Positions 34,322 through 42,614 of a stretch of DNA of 64,000 bases are shown here, piece by piece (the stretch's first letter is position 1; every line of letters begins with the position of its first letter). The DNA comes from Kaistia adipata DSM 17808 (GTDB taxonomy: Bacteria; Pseudomonadota; Alphaproteobacteria; Rhizobiales; Kaistiaceae). The notes below the pieces were generated by a model that saw only the letters and a program-made list of their open reading frames with translations, searched no databases and had not been told where the DNA came from. The stretch is taken from positions 1,312,217 through 1,376,216 of the forward strand of contig NZ_KE383991.1 in NCBI RefSeq assembly GCF_000423225.1, in the 5' to 3' direction. Both the position numbers and the translations under genes were made by a program.

Positions 34322-35415
34322 GCCGCCCCCCGCAGGCGTGTGTCTTGCGGAACGCGGCGAACCTCGTGCCGGACAAAGAAGTAGGAGGCGAGGTAGAAGA
34401 CCAGCAGCAGCCCCTGGAACACCACCGGTGCCGATGCCGGGATGCCAGCGCTGACCAGCGCGATGTCGCCGCCGACATAGACCAGCGCCATGAACAGGCC
34501 GGCGAAGAAGATGCCGACCGGATGCAGGCCGCCCAGGAAGGCGACGATGATCGCCGCATAGCCATAGCCCGGCGACAGGATCGGCTGCAGCTTGCCGATC
34601 GGCCCGGCGATCTCGCCGACGCCGGCAAGGCCGGCGGCGGCGCCGCCGATCAGGAGCGACATCCAGATGGCGCGGCGCTGCGAGAAGCCGGCATAGCGCG
34701 CGGCATCCGACGCCACGCCGCCGACCATCAGGCGAAACGCCGCGAAGCTCCGGGTGACGAAGATCCAGCAGCCGATCGTCACCACCAGCGTGATGATGAC
34801 GGAGAGATTGGCGCGCACGCCGTCGCCGCCGAATGTCGGGTAGAGGCCAGCATCCGGGAACATGACGGATTGCGGGAAATTATAGCCGGACGGATCGCGC
34901 AGCGGCCCCGTCAGCAGGTAGTAGAGCACCTGCTTGGCGATCTCGGTCAGCATCAGCGTCACGATGATCTCGCTGGCGTTGAAGCTGGCCTTCAGGTAGG
35001 CGGCGATCCCTGCCCAGGCCATGCCGGCCAGCGCGCCGACCACGATCATGCCGGGCAGCATCCAGGCGGATTCGCTGTCGGACCAGAAGATCGGCAGCAG
35101 GCTGGCGCAGATCGCGCCGATGATCAGCTGCCCCTCGGCGCCGATGTTCCAGACGCGGGCCCGGAAACCTATCGCCAGCCCCTGCGCGATCAGGATCAGC
35201 GGGCTCGCCTTGATCAGCACCTCGCCGAGATTGTAGCTCGACGAAAGCGGCTCGATGAAGAAGCTGTAGAGCACGACGCCGGGATCGGCCCCGAGAGCCG
35301 AGAACATGACGACCATGGTGATGATCGACAGGACGACCGTCACCAGCGGCACGGCGAGCAGCGCCAGGGGCGACGTCTCGGTGCGCGACAGGACGGTGAA
35401 GCCGAGGAAGCTCAT
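34318..35415 (-). CDS. ABC transporter permease (BPD_transp_2, nucleoside-type)
   Basis: 365-residue permease with an N-terminal helix and about nine further membrane segments. Recognised by GEVLIKASPLILIAQGLAIG, ARVWNIGAEGQLIIGAI, FNASEIIVTLMLTEIA, and YAGFSQRRAIWMSLLIGGAAAGLAG. First membrane subunit of the importer (YufP/NupB-like). Start and stop both overlap the neighbouring importer genes by 4 bp. Confidence 0.92.
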   Translation of the reverse strand: MSFLGFTVLSRTETSPLALLAVPLVTVVLSIITMVVMFSALGADPGVVLYSFFIEPLSSSYNLGEVLIKASPLILIAQGLAIGFRARVWNIGAEGQLIIGAICASLLPIFWSDSESAWMLPGMIVVGALAGMAWAGIAAYLKASFNASEIIVTLMLTEIAKQVLYYLLTGPLRDPSGYNFPQSVMFPDAGLYPTFGGDGVRANLSVIITLVVTIGCWIFVTRSFAAFRLMVGGVASDAARYAGFSQRRAIWMSLLIGGAAAGLAGVGEIAGPIGKLQPILSPGYGYAAIIVAFLGGLHPVGIFFAGLFMALVYVGGDIALVSAGIPASAPVVFQGLLLVFYLASYFFVRHEVRRVPQDTRLRGAA

Positions 35416-36986
35416 TGCGCCGCCTCCGCCGCCATTTCGTCGGATGCCTCGAACAGGCCGACCATCATCTGGCCGATCCGCTCCGGCGTCGTCGCCCGGG
35501 TCCGCACGGGCTGCGACATGCGCCCCTCGAACATGACGGCCATGCGATCAGAAATCTCGAACAGCTCTTCCAGCTCCTCGGAGATCAGCAGGATCGAGAC
35601 GCCCTCGTCGCGGAGCGCGATCAGCTTCTGGCGCACCATCGCGGCGGCGCCGATGTCGATGCCCCAGGTCGGCTGCGCGACCACCATCACCTTCGGCCGC
35701 AGCATCATCTCGCGGCCGACGATGAACTTCTGCAGATTGCCGCCGGAGAGGCTCGACGCGTTGGCGCCGGAGCCGCCGCAGCGCACATCCATCTCGCGAA
35801 TGCAGCGCTCGGCATGGTCGTCTCGCACCCGCTTGCGGATGAACCCGCGCGAAACCATGCCAAGGCGATGGGCGGTCAAGAGCATGTTGTCGGTGAGCGA
35901 CAGTCCCGGCGCCGCGCCGCGTCCGAGCCGCTCCTCCGGAATGAAGGAGAGCCCCTGCCGGCGGCGCTCGGCCGGGCCGAGGTGGCCGACGGCGTCGCCG
36001 AGGATCTCGATTTCCCCCCTGCGCGCGACGGGCAAGGTTTCCTCGCCGGAGAGATAGCGCGACAGCGCCTGCTGGCCGTTGCCCGAAACGCCGGCGATAC
36101 CCAGGATCTCGCCATGCCGGACTTCCAGATTGACGGCCTGGAGGTTGACGGCATGGGGATCGCGCTCGCGCGTCGACAGCCCGCTCACCCGCAGCGCGAC
36201 TTTCCCGTCCGGCCTGGCCTCGGCATGGGCCGAGCGCGGAATGTCCCGGCCAACCATCATCTTGGCGAGGCTGTGCGAGGTTTCCTCGCGCGGATCGACC
36301 TGCCCCGTCACCTGGCCATGGCGGAGGATCGTCGCCGAATGGCAGAGCGCGCGGATCTCCTCCAGCTTGTGGCTGATATAGAGGATGGCGATGCCCCTGT
36401 CGGACAGCATCCGCAGCGTCACGAACAGCTTCTCGACCGCCTGCGGCGTCAGCACCGAGGTCGGCTCGTCGAGGATGAGCAGCGAGGGCTCCTGCAGCAG
36501 GCAGCGGACGAGTTCCACGCGCTGCCGCTCGCCGACCGACAATTTGTAGACCAGCGCATCCGGCTCGACCGCCAGCCCGAAGGCCTCGGACGCCGCGCGG
36601 ATCCGCTGCGACAACTCGCGAATGTCGCCCGGCACCGTGAAGGAGATGTTCTCGGCGACCGTGATCGTCTCGAACAGCGAAAAATGCTGGAACACCATGC
36701 CGATGCCGAGCGCGCGGGCGCGTGCCGGGCTGGTGATCTCGGTCGGTTGGCCCTTCCAGTAGATCGTGCCGGCATTGGGCTGGGTCACCCCGAAGATCAT
36801 CTTCATCAGGGTCGACTTGCCGGCGCCGTTCTCGCCGAGGACGGCGTGGATCTCACCGGGACGGATGTCGATGTTGACCTTGTCGTTGGCGACCAGGGAT
36901 CCGTAGTTCTTGCTGATATTCTCAAGCCTGAGCAGGCTCGCCGATGGCACACCGGGTACGGGGGTGCTCCCGCTGGCCATCAGCAT
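35412..36986 (-). CDS. ABC transporter ATP-binding protein with two ABC domains (nucleoside-type)
   Basis: 524 residues, two fused ABC domains like RbsA/NupA. First domain: Walker A GENGAGKSTLMK, signature LSVGERQRVELVRCL, Walker B LLILDEPTSVLT. Second domain: degenerate Walker A (GVSGNGQQALSRYLSG), signature LSGGNLQKFIVGREM, Walker B VMVVAQPTWGID. The degenerate second site is normal for this subfamily. It energises import of the ligand held by the BMP protein. First gene of the operon; start at 36986, an in-frame ATG two codons later is possible. The promoter must lie in the 351-bp gap before the divergent LysR gene. Confidence 0.93.
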   Translation of the reverse strand: MLMASGSTPVPGVPSASLLRLENISKNYGSLVANDKVNIDIRPGEIHAVLGENGAGKSTLMKMIFGVTQPNAGTIYWKGQPTEITSPARARALGIGMVFQHFSLFETITVAENISFTVPGDIRELSQRIRAASEAFGLAVEPDALVYKLSVGERQRVELVRCLLQEPSLLILDEPTSVLTPQAVEKLFVTLRMLSDRGIAILYISHKLEEIRALCHSATILRHGQVTGQVDPREETSHSLAKMMVGRDIPRSAHAEARPDGKVALRVSGLSTRERDPHAVNLQAVNLEVRHGEILGIAGVSGNGQQALSRYLSGEETLPVARRGEIEILGDAVGHLGPAERRRQGLSFIPEERLGRGAAPGLSLTDNMLLTAHRLGMVSRGFIRKRVRDDHAERCIREMDVRCGGSGANASSLSGGNLQKFIVGREMMLRPKVMVVAQPTWGIDIGAAAMVRQKLIALRDEGVSILLISEELEELFEISDRMAVMFEGRMSQPVRTRATTPERIGQMMVGLFEASDEMAAEAAQ

Positions 36987-37337
36987 GAGGCCGGCCCCGC
37001 CTGGCGACGGTAAGACCGAACTCCTGTCAACAACACCGCGTCAAAGCGGTCGCGAACCGCCGCGCCGGCGCGACGCCACAGACTTGCGACAGTTTCCGTA
37101 GCGGAATTATCCGCGCCGCCGGTATTCGTAATACGATAGTATTGGTGCGATACTGCATGCCCATGCGGGCACGCCTTCCCGATCGCACAATTGCTTGTGC
37201 CCAGCCGTGTATCCACGGACTCTCCTCCGCAGGTGCCTTAAGGGTGCCTTCTTTTCTTATTGAGAAGGATTATAAGCAGGGTTAGGCTCCAAGATAGATT
37301 ATTTTGATGGACCAATCGTTCGGGATCTTGGACGCCC
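36987..37337. promoter_or_regulatory. Palindrome-rich divergent control region of the catabolic operon and its LysR regulator
   Basis: 351 bp, unusually AT-rich toward the LysR gene. It holds alternating arms GTATT-cgt-AATAC-gata-GTATT (37122-37143), then GATAC at 37149; an inverted repeat GCACAA-TTGC-TTGTGC (37185-37200); CCTTCT/AGAAGG (37247-37268); and an 8-bp pair TCCAAGAT (37288-37295) / ATCTTGGA (37325-37332) ending six bases before the LysR start. The GTATT/AATAC array is the best candidate for the LysR recognition and activation sites. No open frame with coding character is visible. Confidence 0.6.
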
Positions 37338-38285
37338 ATGTCGTACCCCTATGAACTGAAGGACATCAGCTGCTTCCTCTGGATTGCACGCGCAGGTAGC
37401 ATTTCCCGCGCCGCGACGACGTACAGCGTCCCCAAGGCGACGCTCAGCCACCACCTGCGCCGGCTCGAGGATGCGCTGCAGGTCGAGCTGTTCGTCCGCA
37501 AGGCGAAGGGGCTGGAGCTGACCGACGCCGGCAAGGAATATCTCGACAATTGCTCGGCGATCTTCGACTCGTGCGAGAACGCCGCGAGCGCCGCCCAGCG
37601 CGCCCATTCGACCATCAGCGGCCGCATCCGGATCGTCGCCAGCACGGCCTTCGGCACGTCGATCATCGGCGCCGCGGCGAGCTATTTCGCGACCGCCAAC
37701 CCGCATATCGACTTCGACCTGCAGATGTATCCGGATGACAAGATCATCGCCGGCCAGTTCGATTTCGACTGCATGATCTTCGTCGGCGAGCCGCCGGCAT
37801 CCAGCCTGCTACGGCGGAAAATGGGCGACGTTTCCTTCGGTCTCTACGCCAGCCCGCGCTTTGTCGAGGCGCATGGCATGCCGGCCTCGCTGGACGACAT
37901 CAACCGCTCGAGCGGCGTCGTCTACATGCGCAACGGCATGCCCGAGCGCTGGGCGCTGCGCAACCAGCGCAACCTCGTCCACCTGGAGCCGCTGGCGAAA
38001 TTCAACGTCAACGAATACTGGCTGGCGAAATACTTTACGGTCGAGGGCCTGGTGATCGGCTACCTGCCGGACTTCTTCGTGAAATACGAGGTCGAGCAGG
38101 GCGCGCTCGTCCCCCTGATGCCGCAATGGCGCTCCGACGACACGCCGGTCTACGTCATCTATCCGGCGCAGCGGCATCGGAATCCGCGCGTCATGAAACT
38201 GGTCGACGCAATGTGCAACCGGTTCGAGGATTTCGTCCGGTCGCCGATCTATTCGGTCACGCGGATCGACTACGGCCAGGGCTGA
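37338..38285 (+). CDS. LysR-family regulator of the importer/catabolic operon
   Basis: 315 residues. N-terminal winged helix: DISCFLWIARAGSISRAATTYSVPKATLSHHLRRLEDALQ region (residues 9-47); effector domain follows (IRIVASTAFGTSIIGAAASYF, VEGLVIGYLPDFFVKYEVEQG). It is divergent from the ABC ATPase gene, the usual layout for a LysR regulator and its target. It also lies between that operon and the convergent Rieske cluster, so it may control both. The effector is presumably the substrate or an intermediate. The ATG at 37338 has no clear ribosome site. Confidence 0.92.
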   Translation: MSYPYELKDISCFLWIARAGSISRAATTYSVPKATLSHHLRRLEDALQVELFVRKAKGLELTDAGKEYLDNCSAIFDSCENAASAAQRAHSTISGRIRIVASTAFGTSIIGAAASYFATANPHIDFDLQMYPDDKIIAGQFDFDCMIFVGEPPASSLLRRKMGDVSFGLYASPRFVEAHGMPASLDDINRSSGVVYMRNGMPERWALRNQRNLVHLEPLAKFNVNEYWLAKYFTVEGLVIGYLPDFFVKYEVEQGALVPLMPQWRSDDTPVYVIYPAQRHRNPRVMKLVDAMCNRFEDFVRSPIYSVTRIDYGQG

Positions 38286-38310
38286 CAGGATCCGGAAAAG
38301 CAACAAGGCG

Positions 38311-38345
38311 CCCGGCCAGCGTTCGGAAATCCCGAACGCCGGCGA
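38311..38345. other. Hairpin between convergent LysR and 151-residue gene
   Basis: GCGTTCGG (38319-38326) and CCGAACGC (38332-38339) form a perfect 8-bp stem, extendable by CCGGC/CCGGCG outside. There is no T-run; it may stop transcription from both sides only weakly. Confidence 0.5.
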
Positions 38346-38381
38346 GACGCCTCGCGCACGAAGGGGCCTCGCTGGCCCCGA

Positions 38382-38837
38382 TCAGTGATGGTGCGCGTGC
38401 TCGCCCGGCAACCGCTCGAACACGTCCGTGCCCTTGTTGATCCAGCGAACCCCGTCATCGGTCGCGACGCTGCCCTCGAGGCCGACGGCGCCGATATAGG
38501 TGACCATGTACCAGACCAGTTCGGCGGCAAACATCGAGGGATGCTGGCGCGGATTGCGGATGCCGACGCGCTTGCCCCAGGCCGTCAGCGCCGTCGCCAT
38601 GTCGATCCGGTAGCCATAGAGTTCGTCGGGCTCATCGACCGGGGTGAAGGTGATCGTCAATCCCGGCGCCTCCTGCCATATCTCGACGCCATGGAAGCGC
38701 ATGTCCGGCCAGAACTGCCGCTCGCGCAGATGTTCTTCCTTGTCGTGCCCGCCATGACGAACCGTCCGGTATTTGCGGGTCAGGATGGTGGCGATGTCCG
38801 TCCGGACGGCTTCGTCAAAGGCATCGACGGTCTGCAT
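38382..38837 (-). CDS. Unknown protein with His-rich C-terminus, linked to Rieske oxygenase
   Basis: 151 residues, soluble, no signal peptide. I do not recognise the family. Seen: an N-terminal helix (AFDEAVRTDIATILTRKY), a charged segment with HGGHDKEEHLRERQFW, then EIWQEAPGLTITFTP, RIDMATALTAWGKRVG, PSMFAAELVWYMVTYIG, and the end EHAHHH. His and acidic residues could bind metal. It is last in the minus-strand run Rieske oxygenase, ferredoxin, reductase, unknown, 65 bp behind the reductase, so it is probably co-expressed and might be a small effector, isomerase or accessory factor of that system. Confidence 0.65.
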   Translation of the reverse strand: MQTVDAFDEAVRTDIATILTRKYRTVRHGGHDKEEHLRERQFWPDMRFHGVEIWQEAPGLTITFTPVDEPDELYGYRIDMATALTAWGKRVGIRNPRQHPSMFAAELVWYMVTYIGAVGLEGSVATDDGVRWINKGTDVFERLPGEHAHHH

Positions 38838-38902
38838 GGCTCGGCTCTCGTGACTGAACTTTCGAATGACGGAACACCGCCCGCGGCGGCGCGGCGACGG
38901 CT

Positions 38903-40123
38903 TCAGCAGGGTTCGGCGACGCGGTCGCGCGCCTTCACCTCATCCTCGATCTGCTTGCGGTAGCGCATCACGGCGCGCGAGGCGTTGACGCCGGCGGCCG
39001 CGACCAGCTGGCCCCCGCGATGGAAGGTCAGGAGCGGATGGGCGCGGTCCGCCGTCTCCTGCATCTCGATATGGTCATGGCCATCATGGCGGCCGACCAT
39101 CTGCAGCTTGAGTCCGTACTGGTCCGACCAGAAATAGGGAACGTCGGCGAAGGCGACCGGCGCCTCGCTCGAGCCGACGCCGCTCCGCGCCAGGTTGCGC
39201 GCCGCCGCCCTGCCCTGCGCCGATGCACTGGTCCAGTGCTCGACGCGCATCTCCGCGCCGTAATAGGGATTGTGCCAGCGCGCGATGTCGCCGGCGGCGT
39301 AGATGCCGGGATGCGAGCTCGCCAGCGTGGCGTCGCAGACGACGCCATCCGACAGCGCCAGGCCGGAGCCTTCCAGCCACCCTGTCGCCGGCGCCGATCC
39401 CGCCCCGACCAGCACCAGGTCGGTCTCGATCACCTGCCCGTCCGAAAGCCGCGCCGCCGCCACGCGGCCGTCGCGCGCCTCCAGCGCCTCGATCGTGGCG
39501 CCGGTCAGAACCGCGACGCCGTTGCGCTCATGCAGCTCGCGGACATAGTCGCCGAGCACGGCGCCAAAGGTGCGACCGAGCAGCATCGGCGCCCCCTCGA
39601 TCAGCGTGATCTCGAAGCCGAAGCTGCGCATCGAGGCCGCCAGCTCGCAGCCGATCAGACCGCCGCCCAGGATGGCGATCCTCGGCCTGCGCGCCAGCTC
39701 CGCCTTGATCGCCAGCGCGTCCTCCAGCGTCCGCAGGCCGAGGACGCCCTCCATGCCGCGCGTGATGGCCGGCATGCGGGCGGTCGCGCCGGTGCACAGG
39801 ATGAGCCCGTCGAATTCGATCGACGCGCCATCGTCCAGATGCACGATCCGCCGCTCCGCCTCGAGCGAACGGCACTTCACGTTACGGAGAATACGGAGAT
39901 TGCCACGAGGATCCGCGATCTCGGGCAGGAACAGCTCGGAATGCTCCGATTTGCCCTGGAGGAACTCCTTCGAGAGGGCGGGCTTGCTGTAGGCGCCCTC
40001 CTTCTCCCCCGTCACCCAGACGATCTCGCCGGAAAAATCGGCGGCCAGCAGCTCCGAAACGGCGGAATAGCCAGCGAGCGAGCCGCCCGCGACCACGATG
40101 CGTCGAATTCCCTCGAATGCCAT
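38903..40123 (-). CDS. FAD-dependent ferredoxin-NAD(P) reductase (Rieske/oxygenase type)
   Basis: 406 residues from ATG 40123 (MAFEGIRRIVVAGGSLAGYSA). Glutathione-reductase-like fold: FAD motif VVAGGSLAGYSA, NAD(P) motif IAILGGGLIGCELAASM around residue 150, second FAD motif GIYAAGDIARW near residue 280, and a C-terminal reductase-C domain (FADVPYFWSDQYGLKLQMVG). It passes electrons from NAD(P)H to a small ferredoxin. The ferredoxin gene lies 125 bp upstream and the oxygenase gene further up, giving a full electron-transfer chain. The open frame upstream of 40123 is Arg/Pro-rich and rejected. Confidence 0.9.
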   Translation of the reverse strand: MAFEGIRRIVVAGGSLAGYSAVSELLAADFSGEIVWVTGEKEGAYSKPALSKEFLQGKSEHSELFLPEIADPRGNLRILRNVKCRSLEAERRIVHLDDGASIEFDGLILCTGATARMPAITRGMEGVLGLRTLEDALAIKAELARRPRIAILGGGLIGCELAASMRSFGFEITLIEGAPMLLGRTFGAVLGDYVRELHERNGVAVLTGATIEALEARDGRVAAARLSDGQVIETDLVLVGAGSAPATGWLEGSGLALSDGVVCDATLASSHPGIYAAGDIARWHNPYYGAEMRVEHWTSASAQGRAAARNLARSGVGSSEAPVAFADVPYFWSDQYGLKLQMVGRHDGHDHIEMQETADRAHPLLTFHRGGQLVAAAGVNASRAVMRYRKQIEDEVKARDRVAEPC

Positions 40124-40248
40124 TGCGCCCACGCCAGTTGGAGGTGGATCGGGTTCGAAAGGCCGCGACCGGATGTCGACCGGGCCGGCGGGTGGCGAGG
40201 CTCCGACGAACGGAGCCGCGCCCCTCCGGCCCGGCGTCGATGCCGGCG

Positions 40249-40446
40249 TCAGCCCTCCACCAGCTTCAGCGCCAGGATCGGGCAGGACGTCACCGCCTGC
40301 CGCACCCGCGCGCGGATCTCGCCGTCCTCCGGGATCGGCTCGGCGACGTGCAGGTAGAGATCGTCGTCGACGTCGAACACCTCGGGCGCAATGCCCATGC
40401 AGACGCCGTTTCCATCGCAAGTCTGTCGGTTGACGATGATCTTCAT
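40249..40446 (-). CDS. Small [3Fe-4S]-type ferredoxin
   Basis: 65 residues; ATG at 40446 after GCGGAGGAACTC. Three cysteines are seen, Cys10 and Cys16 (CDGNGVC, with Gly where the second Cys of a 4Fe-4S motif would be) and Cys55 in SCPILAL. This is the [3Fe-4S] pattern of ferredoxins that serve cytochromes P450 and some ring-hydroxylating oxygenases, not a Rieske or plant-type ferredoxin. The C-terminal half is acidic. Encoded between reductase and oxygenase, so it is their electron carrier. Confidence 0.9.
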   Translation of the reverse strand: MKIIVNRQTCDGNGVCMGIAPEVFDVDDDLYLHVAEPIPEDGEIRARVRQAVTSCPILALKLVEG

Positions 40447-40507
40447 GAGTTCCTCCGCGATTTTTTTCTGATTGGTTCGGGCCGGCCGTCCGGCCGGACC
40501 CGCTTGC

Positions 40508-41764
40508 CTACTCGGCGGCGACCGGGTGCTCGGCGGCCGCTTCGGCCTGCACCTCGTTGGCGTAGTCGCGGTAGCGCTTGGCGAGCCACTGGTAGAACTG
40601 CAGCAGCGACTCCTCCTGGAACGAGTAGCGGCCGGGCTTGCGGAAGCGCGAGCGGTTGCCGCGCTGCACCGATTCCGTCGAGCTCGCATCCTGGTTGTGG
40701 AACAGCACCAGGCCGTCCTGGGCGATCTTGTAGAGATGCTCGAACAGCGGATGCTTGGTGCTCGCCTCCGGATAGAGGTGGCCGATGCGCAGGTTGAGCT
40801 TGCCGGGGCCGGCCGGCAGAACGAGGTAGTAGAACAGGCCTTCCGGAACCGCCCCAAAGCCGAGATTGGGCGGGATCGACGCGAAGATGACCTCGTTCCT
40901 CTCCTTCTCGCCCAGCGTCTCGATGATCGGCAGCAGCGCCTTGCCGGTCGGGTTGAAGCCGGCGTCCGGATAGTAGAAGCCGGTCGGGTGGTAGACGGCG
41001 CCGTCATCCTCCTCGAACTCGACGAAGCTGGTCAGGCGGACATGCGCGAAGTCGTGCAGCATGCCGTGCAGGTAGGCGCTGTGGTACGGCTCGATGCCGT
41101 TCTCGAGCTGCGGCTTCCAGTTCCACTCGCAGCCCTTGATCTCGGCGACCGGCATCGAGACCATCTCGCCGATATGATAGGGGGCGAGCGCCTTCTCCAG
41201 CTTGTGCAGGGTTGGGGCGAGCGGCTTGGCGTTCGGATCAAGGTTCGCAAACACGAAGCCGTTCCAGATCTCGACCTTGTGCGACGGCAGATGCGCCTCG
41301 GTCTTGAGCTCCTTCAGGCCGATCGTGTCGTTCATCGACGGCGCCGCGATCAGATGGCCGTCCAGGCCATAGGCCCAGGCATGGAACGGGCAGCGGAACA
41401 GGCGGCCGGCATTGCCCGATCCCTCGCACAGGATATGGCCGCGATGGGCGCAGATCGGCGAGAAGACGCGGATCTCCATGTTCTGGTCGCGCACCATGAC
41501 CAGCGGCTCGTCGCCCATGTCGACCCGCACGAAGTCGCCCGGCTTGGCGATCTCGTCGGTGCGGCCGAGGCAGAGCCAGCTGCGCATGAAGACCGCTTCC
41601 TGCTCGAACTCGTAGAATTCGGGGTCGACATAGCATTCGCGCGGCAGATTGAAGCCGGTCTCCATGTTCCGGCAGCCCTCCTCGATCGTCTTCACGACCT
41701 CGAGGATGCGGTCCGAAACGACCTTCCGGTCCTTCTTGTTCGAGCTATGCGGGCACTGAGTCAC
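40508..41764 (-). CDS. Rieske non-heme iron oxygenase, catalytic (alpha) subunit
   Basis: 418 residues. A GTG start at 41764 is chosen because GGAGGAA lies 3 bases upstream; an ATG at 41782 would put that site inside the gene. Rieske [2Fe-2S] ligands: Cys105 and His107 (CAHRGH), Cys125 and His128 (CPFHAW). Catalytic iron: His228 and His233 in EPYHSAYLH, with Glu225 where most family members have the bridging Asp. Glu at this place is known in the carnitine oxygenase CntA group that attacks quaternary or N-methyl amines. No beta subunit gene is present, so an alpha-only trimer is likely. First gene of a four-gene unit. Confidence 0.92.
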   Translation of the reverse strand: MTQCPHSSNKKDRKVVSDRILEVVKTIEEGCRNMETGFNLPRECYVDPEFYEFEQEAVFMRSWLCLGRTDEIAKPGDFVRVDMGDEPLVMVRDQNMEIRVFSPICAHRGHILCEGSGNAGRLFRCPFHAWAYGLDGHLIAAPSMNDTIGLKELKTEAHLPSHKVEIWNGFVFANLDPNAKPLAPTLHKLEKALAPYHIGEMVSMPVAEIKGCEWNWKPQLENGIEPYHSAYLHGMLHDFAHVRLTSFVEFEEDDGAVYHPTGFYYPDAGFNPTGKALLPIIETLGEKERNEVIFASIPPNLGFGAVPEGLFYYLVLPAGPGKLNLRIGHLYPEASTKHPLFEHLYKIAQDGLVLFHNQDASSTESVQRGNRSRFRKPGRYSFQEESLLQFYQWLAKRYRDYANEVQAEAAAEHPVAAE

Positions 41765-42402
41765 GTGTTCCTCCGGTATCATTCTGGAAATCTCGTCGAA
41801 TTCCGCGCCGCTTCCTCCGCTGCATGTTCCCTGCAGTTCGGATCGGACGAGCGGGTGCGGTCCCGGCTGCGGATGCCTGGATCAGTCGGTGGCCCGACGC
41901 GGGACCGGCGAGGTCCGGCGCGAGGCGAATGGAGGCGCGAATGGCGACGTCGCGGCGCGCCCTCTCCACGAGGGACATCCGGCGGCCACCGGGATCGATG
42001 CGATTGCGACGGCTTCAACCGATACAGGGCTTCGTCCAAGGCATCCGGCGAACAACAGCGTCATCGTCATCATCGCTCCTGGGCGTCGCCGAGAGGTGTG
42101 GTGGCTCGGCGACCGCGTGGGTGATGAGGACGATAGGAAGCTCGGGTCGTTCGGAATAGACCTATGATTTGGACGTAGCGTTCAGGTTGCTGGACGGAAA
42201 ACGCGTCGGGTCGTGGCCGGACGCATGGCAGTCGATACAGGCGGGAAAGTCGCGCGAAACCGCGAACGGCCAGCTGACAGCGTCCGGAATCCTGGATCGT
42301 TCGTCCAGGAACACGCATGCTCGGAGCCGATCGCGTCCGGCGGACCGATCCGGTCACGTGGCGATTCAGCAGGGGATTTTGTCGGGAGAAGCGAGCAAAC
42401 GT
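41765..42402. other. 638-bp intergenic region upstream of the Rieske operon
   Basis: Between the oxygenase start and tRNA-Glu I see no convincing gene. It must hold the oxygenase promoter (minus strand). One inverted repeat, CCTGGA-N7-TCCAGG, lies at 42291-42309. A 63-codon minus-strand frame at 41882-42073 begins with two ATGs after AGGAG and has an LFAGC lipobox-like string, but the rest is Arg/Pro-rich and looks non-coding. The remaining frames lack family features. Confidence 0.5.
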
Positions 42403-42477
42403 TGGTACGCCCTAGGGGAATCGAACCCCTGCTTTCGCCGTGAGAGGGCGATGTCCTAACCGCTAGACGAAGGGCGC
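42403..42477 (-). tRNA. tRNA-Glu (anticodon CTC)
   Basis: 75 nt on the minus strand. The acceptor stem pairs GCGCCCT with AGGGCGT, ending A-CCA (CCA encoded, 42403-42405). D-arm TCTAGCGGTTAGGA, anticodon stem TCGCC/GGCGA around the loop CTCTCAC with anticodon CTC, and T-arm AGGGGTTCGATTCCCCT are all present. It reads GAG glutamate codons. Confidence 0.96.
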
Positions 42478-42614
42478 ACAATCCGTTTGCATCGGATGAA
42501 CGGGGGTATACCGATCGCTTCGGAGCTTGGCAAGGCCGGGATGAAAACTTCTTGCACGAGCCTGTGAAGAACTTTTTCCGCCCGGCCCCATGCCGTCGCG
42601 TCGCGCTCGGATCC

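Noticed and set aside
41882-42073. 63-residue possible lipoprotein on the minus strand (MMTMTLLFAGC...)
   Set aside because: It has a ribosome site and a lipobox-like string but no basic n-region, the Cys comes after only ten residues, and the rest is Arg/Pro-rich noise. Kept only as a note in the intergenic entry.
22282-42402. Accessory region considered as a genomic island or prophage
   Set aside because: No integrase, phage gene or target-site repeat is seen, and tRNA-Glu at the right end has no duplicate 3' end elsewhere in the window.
42213-42459. Plus-strand frames running through the tRNA-Glu gene
   Set aside because: They overlap a fully paired tRNA with encoded CCA; no coding signal.
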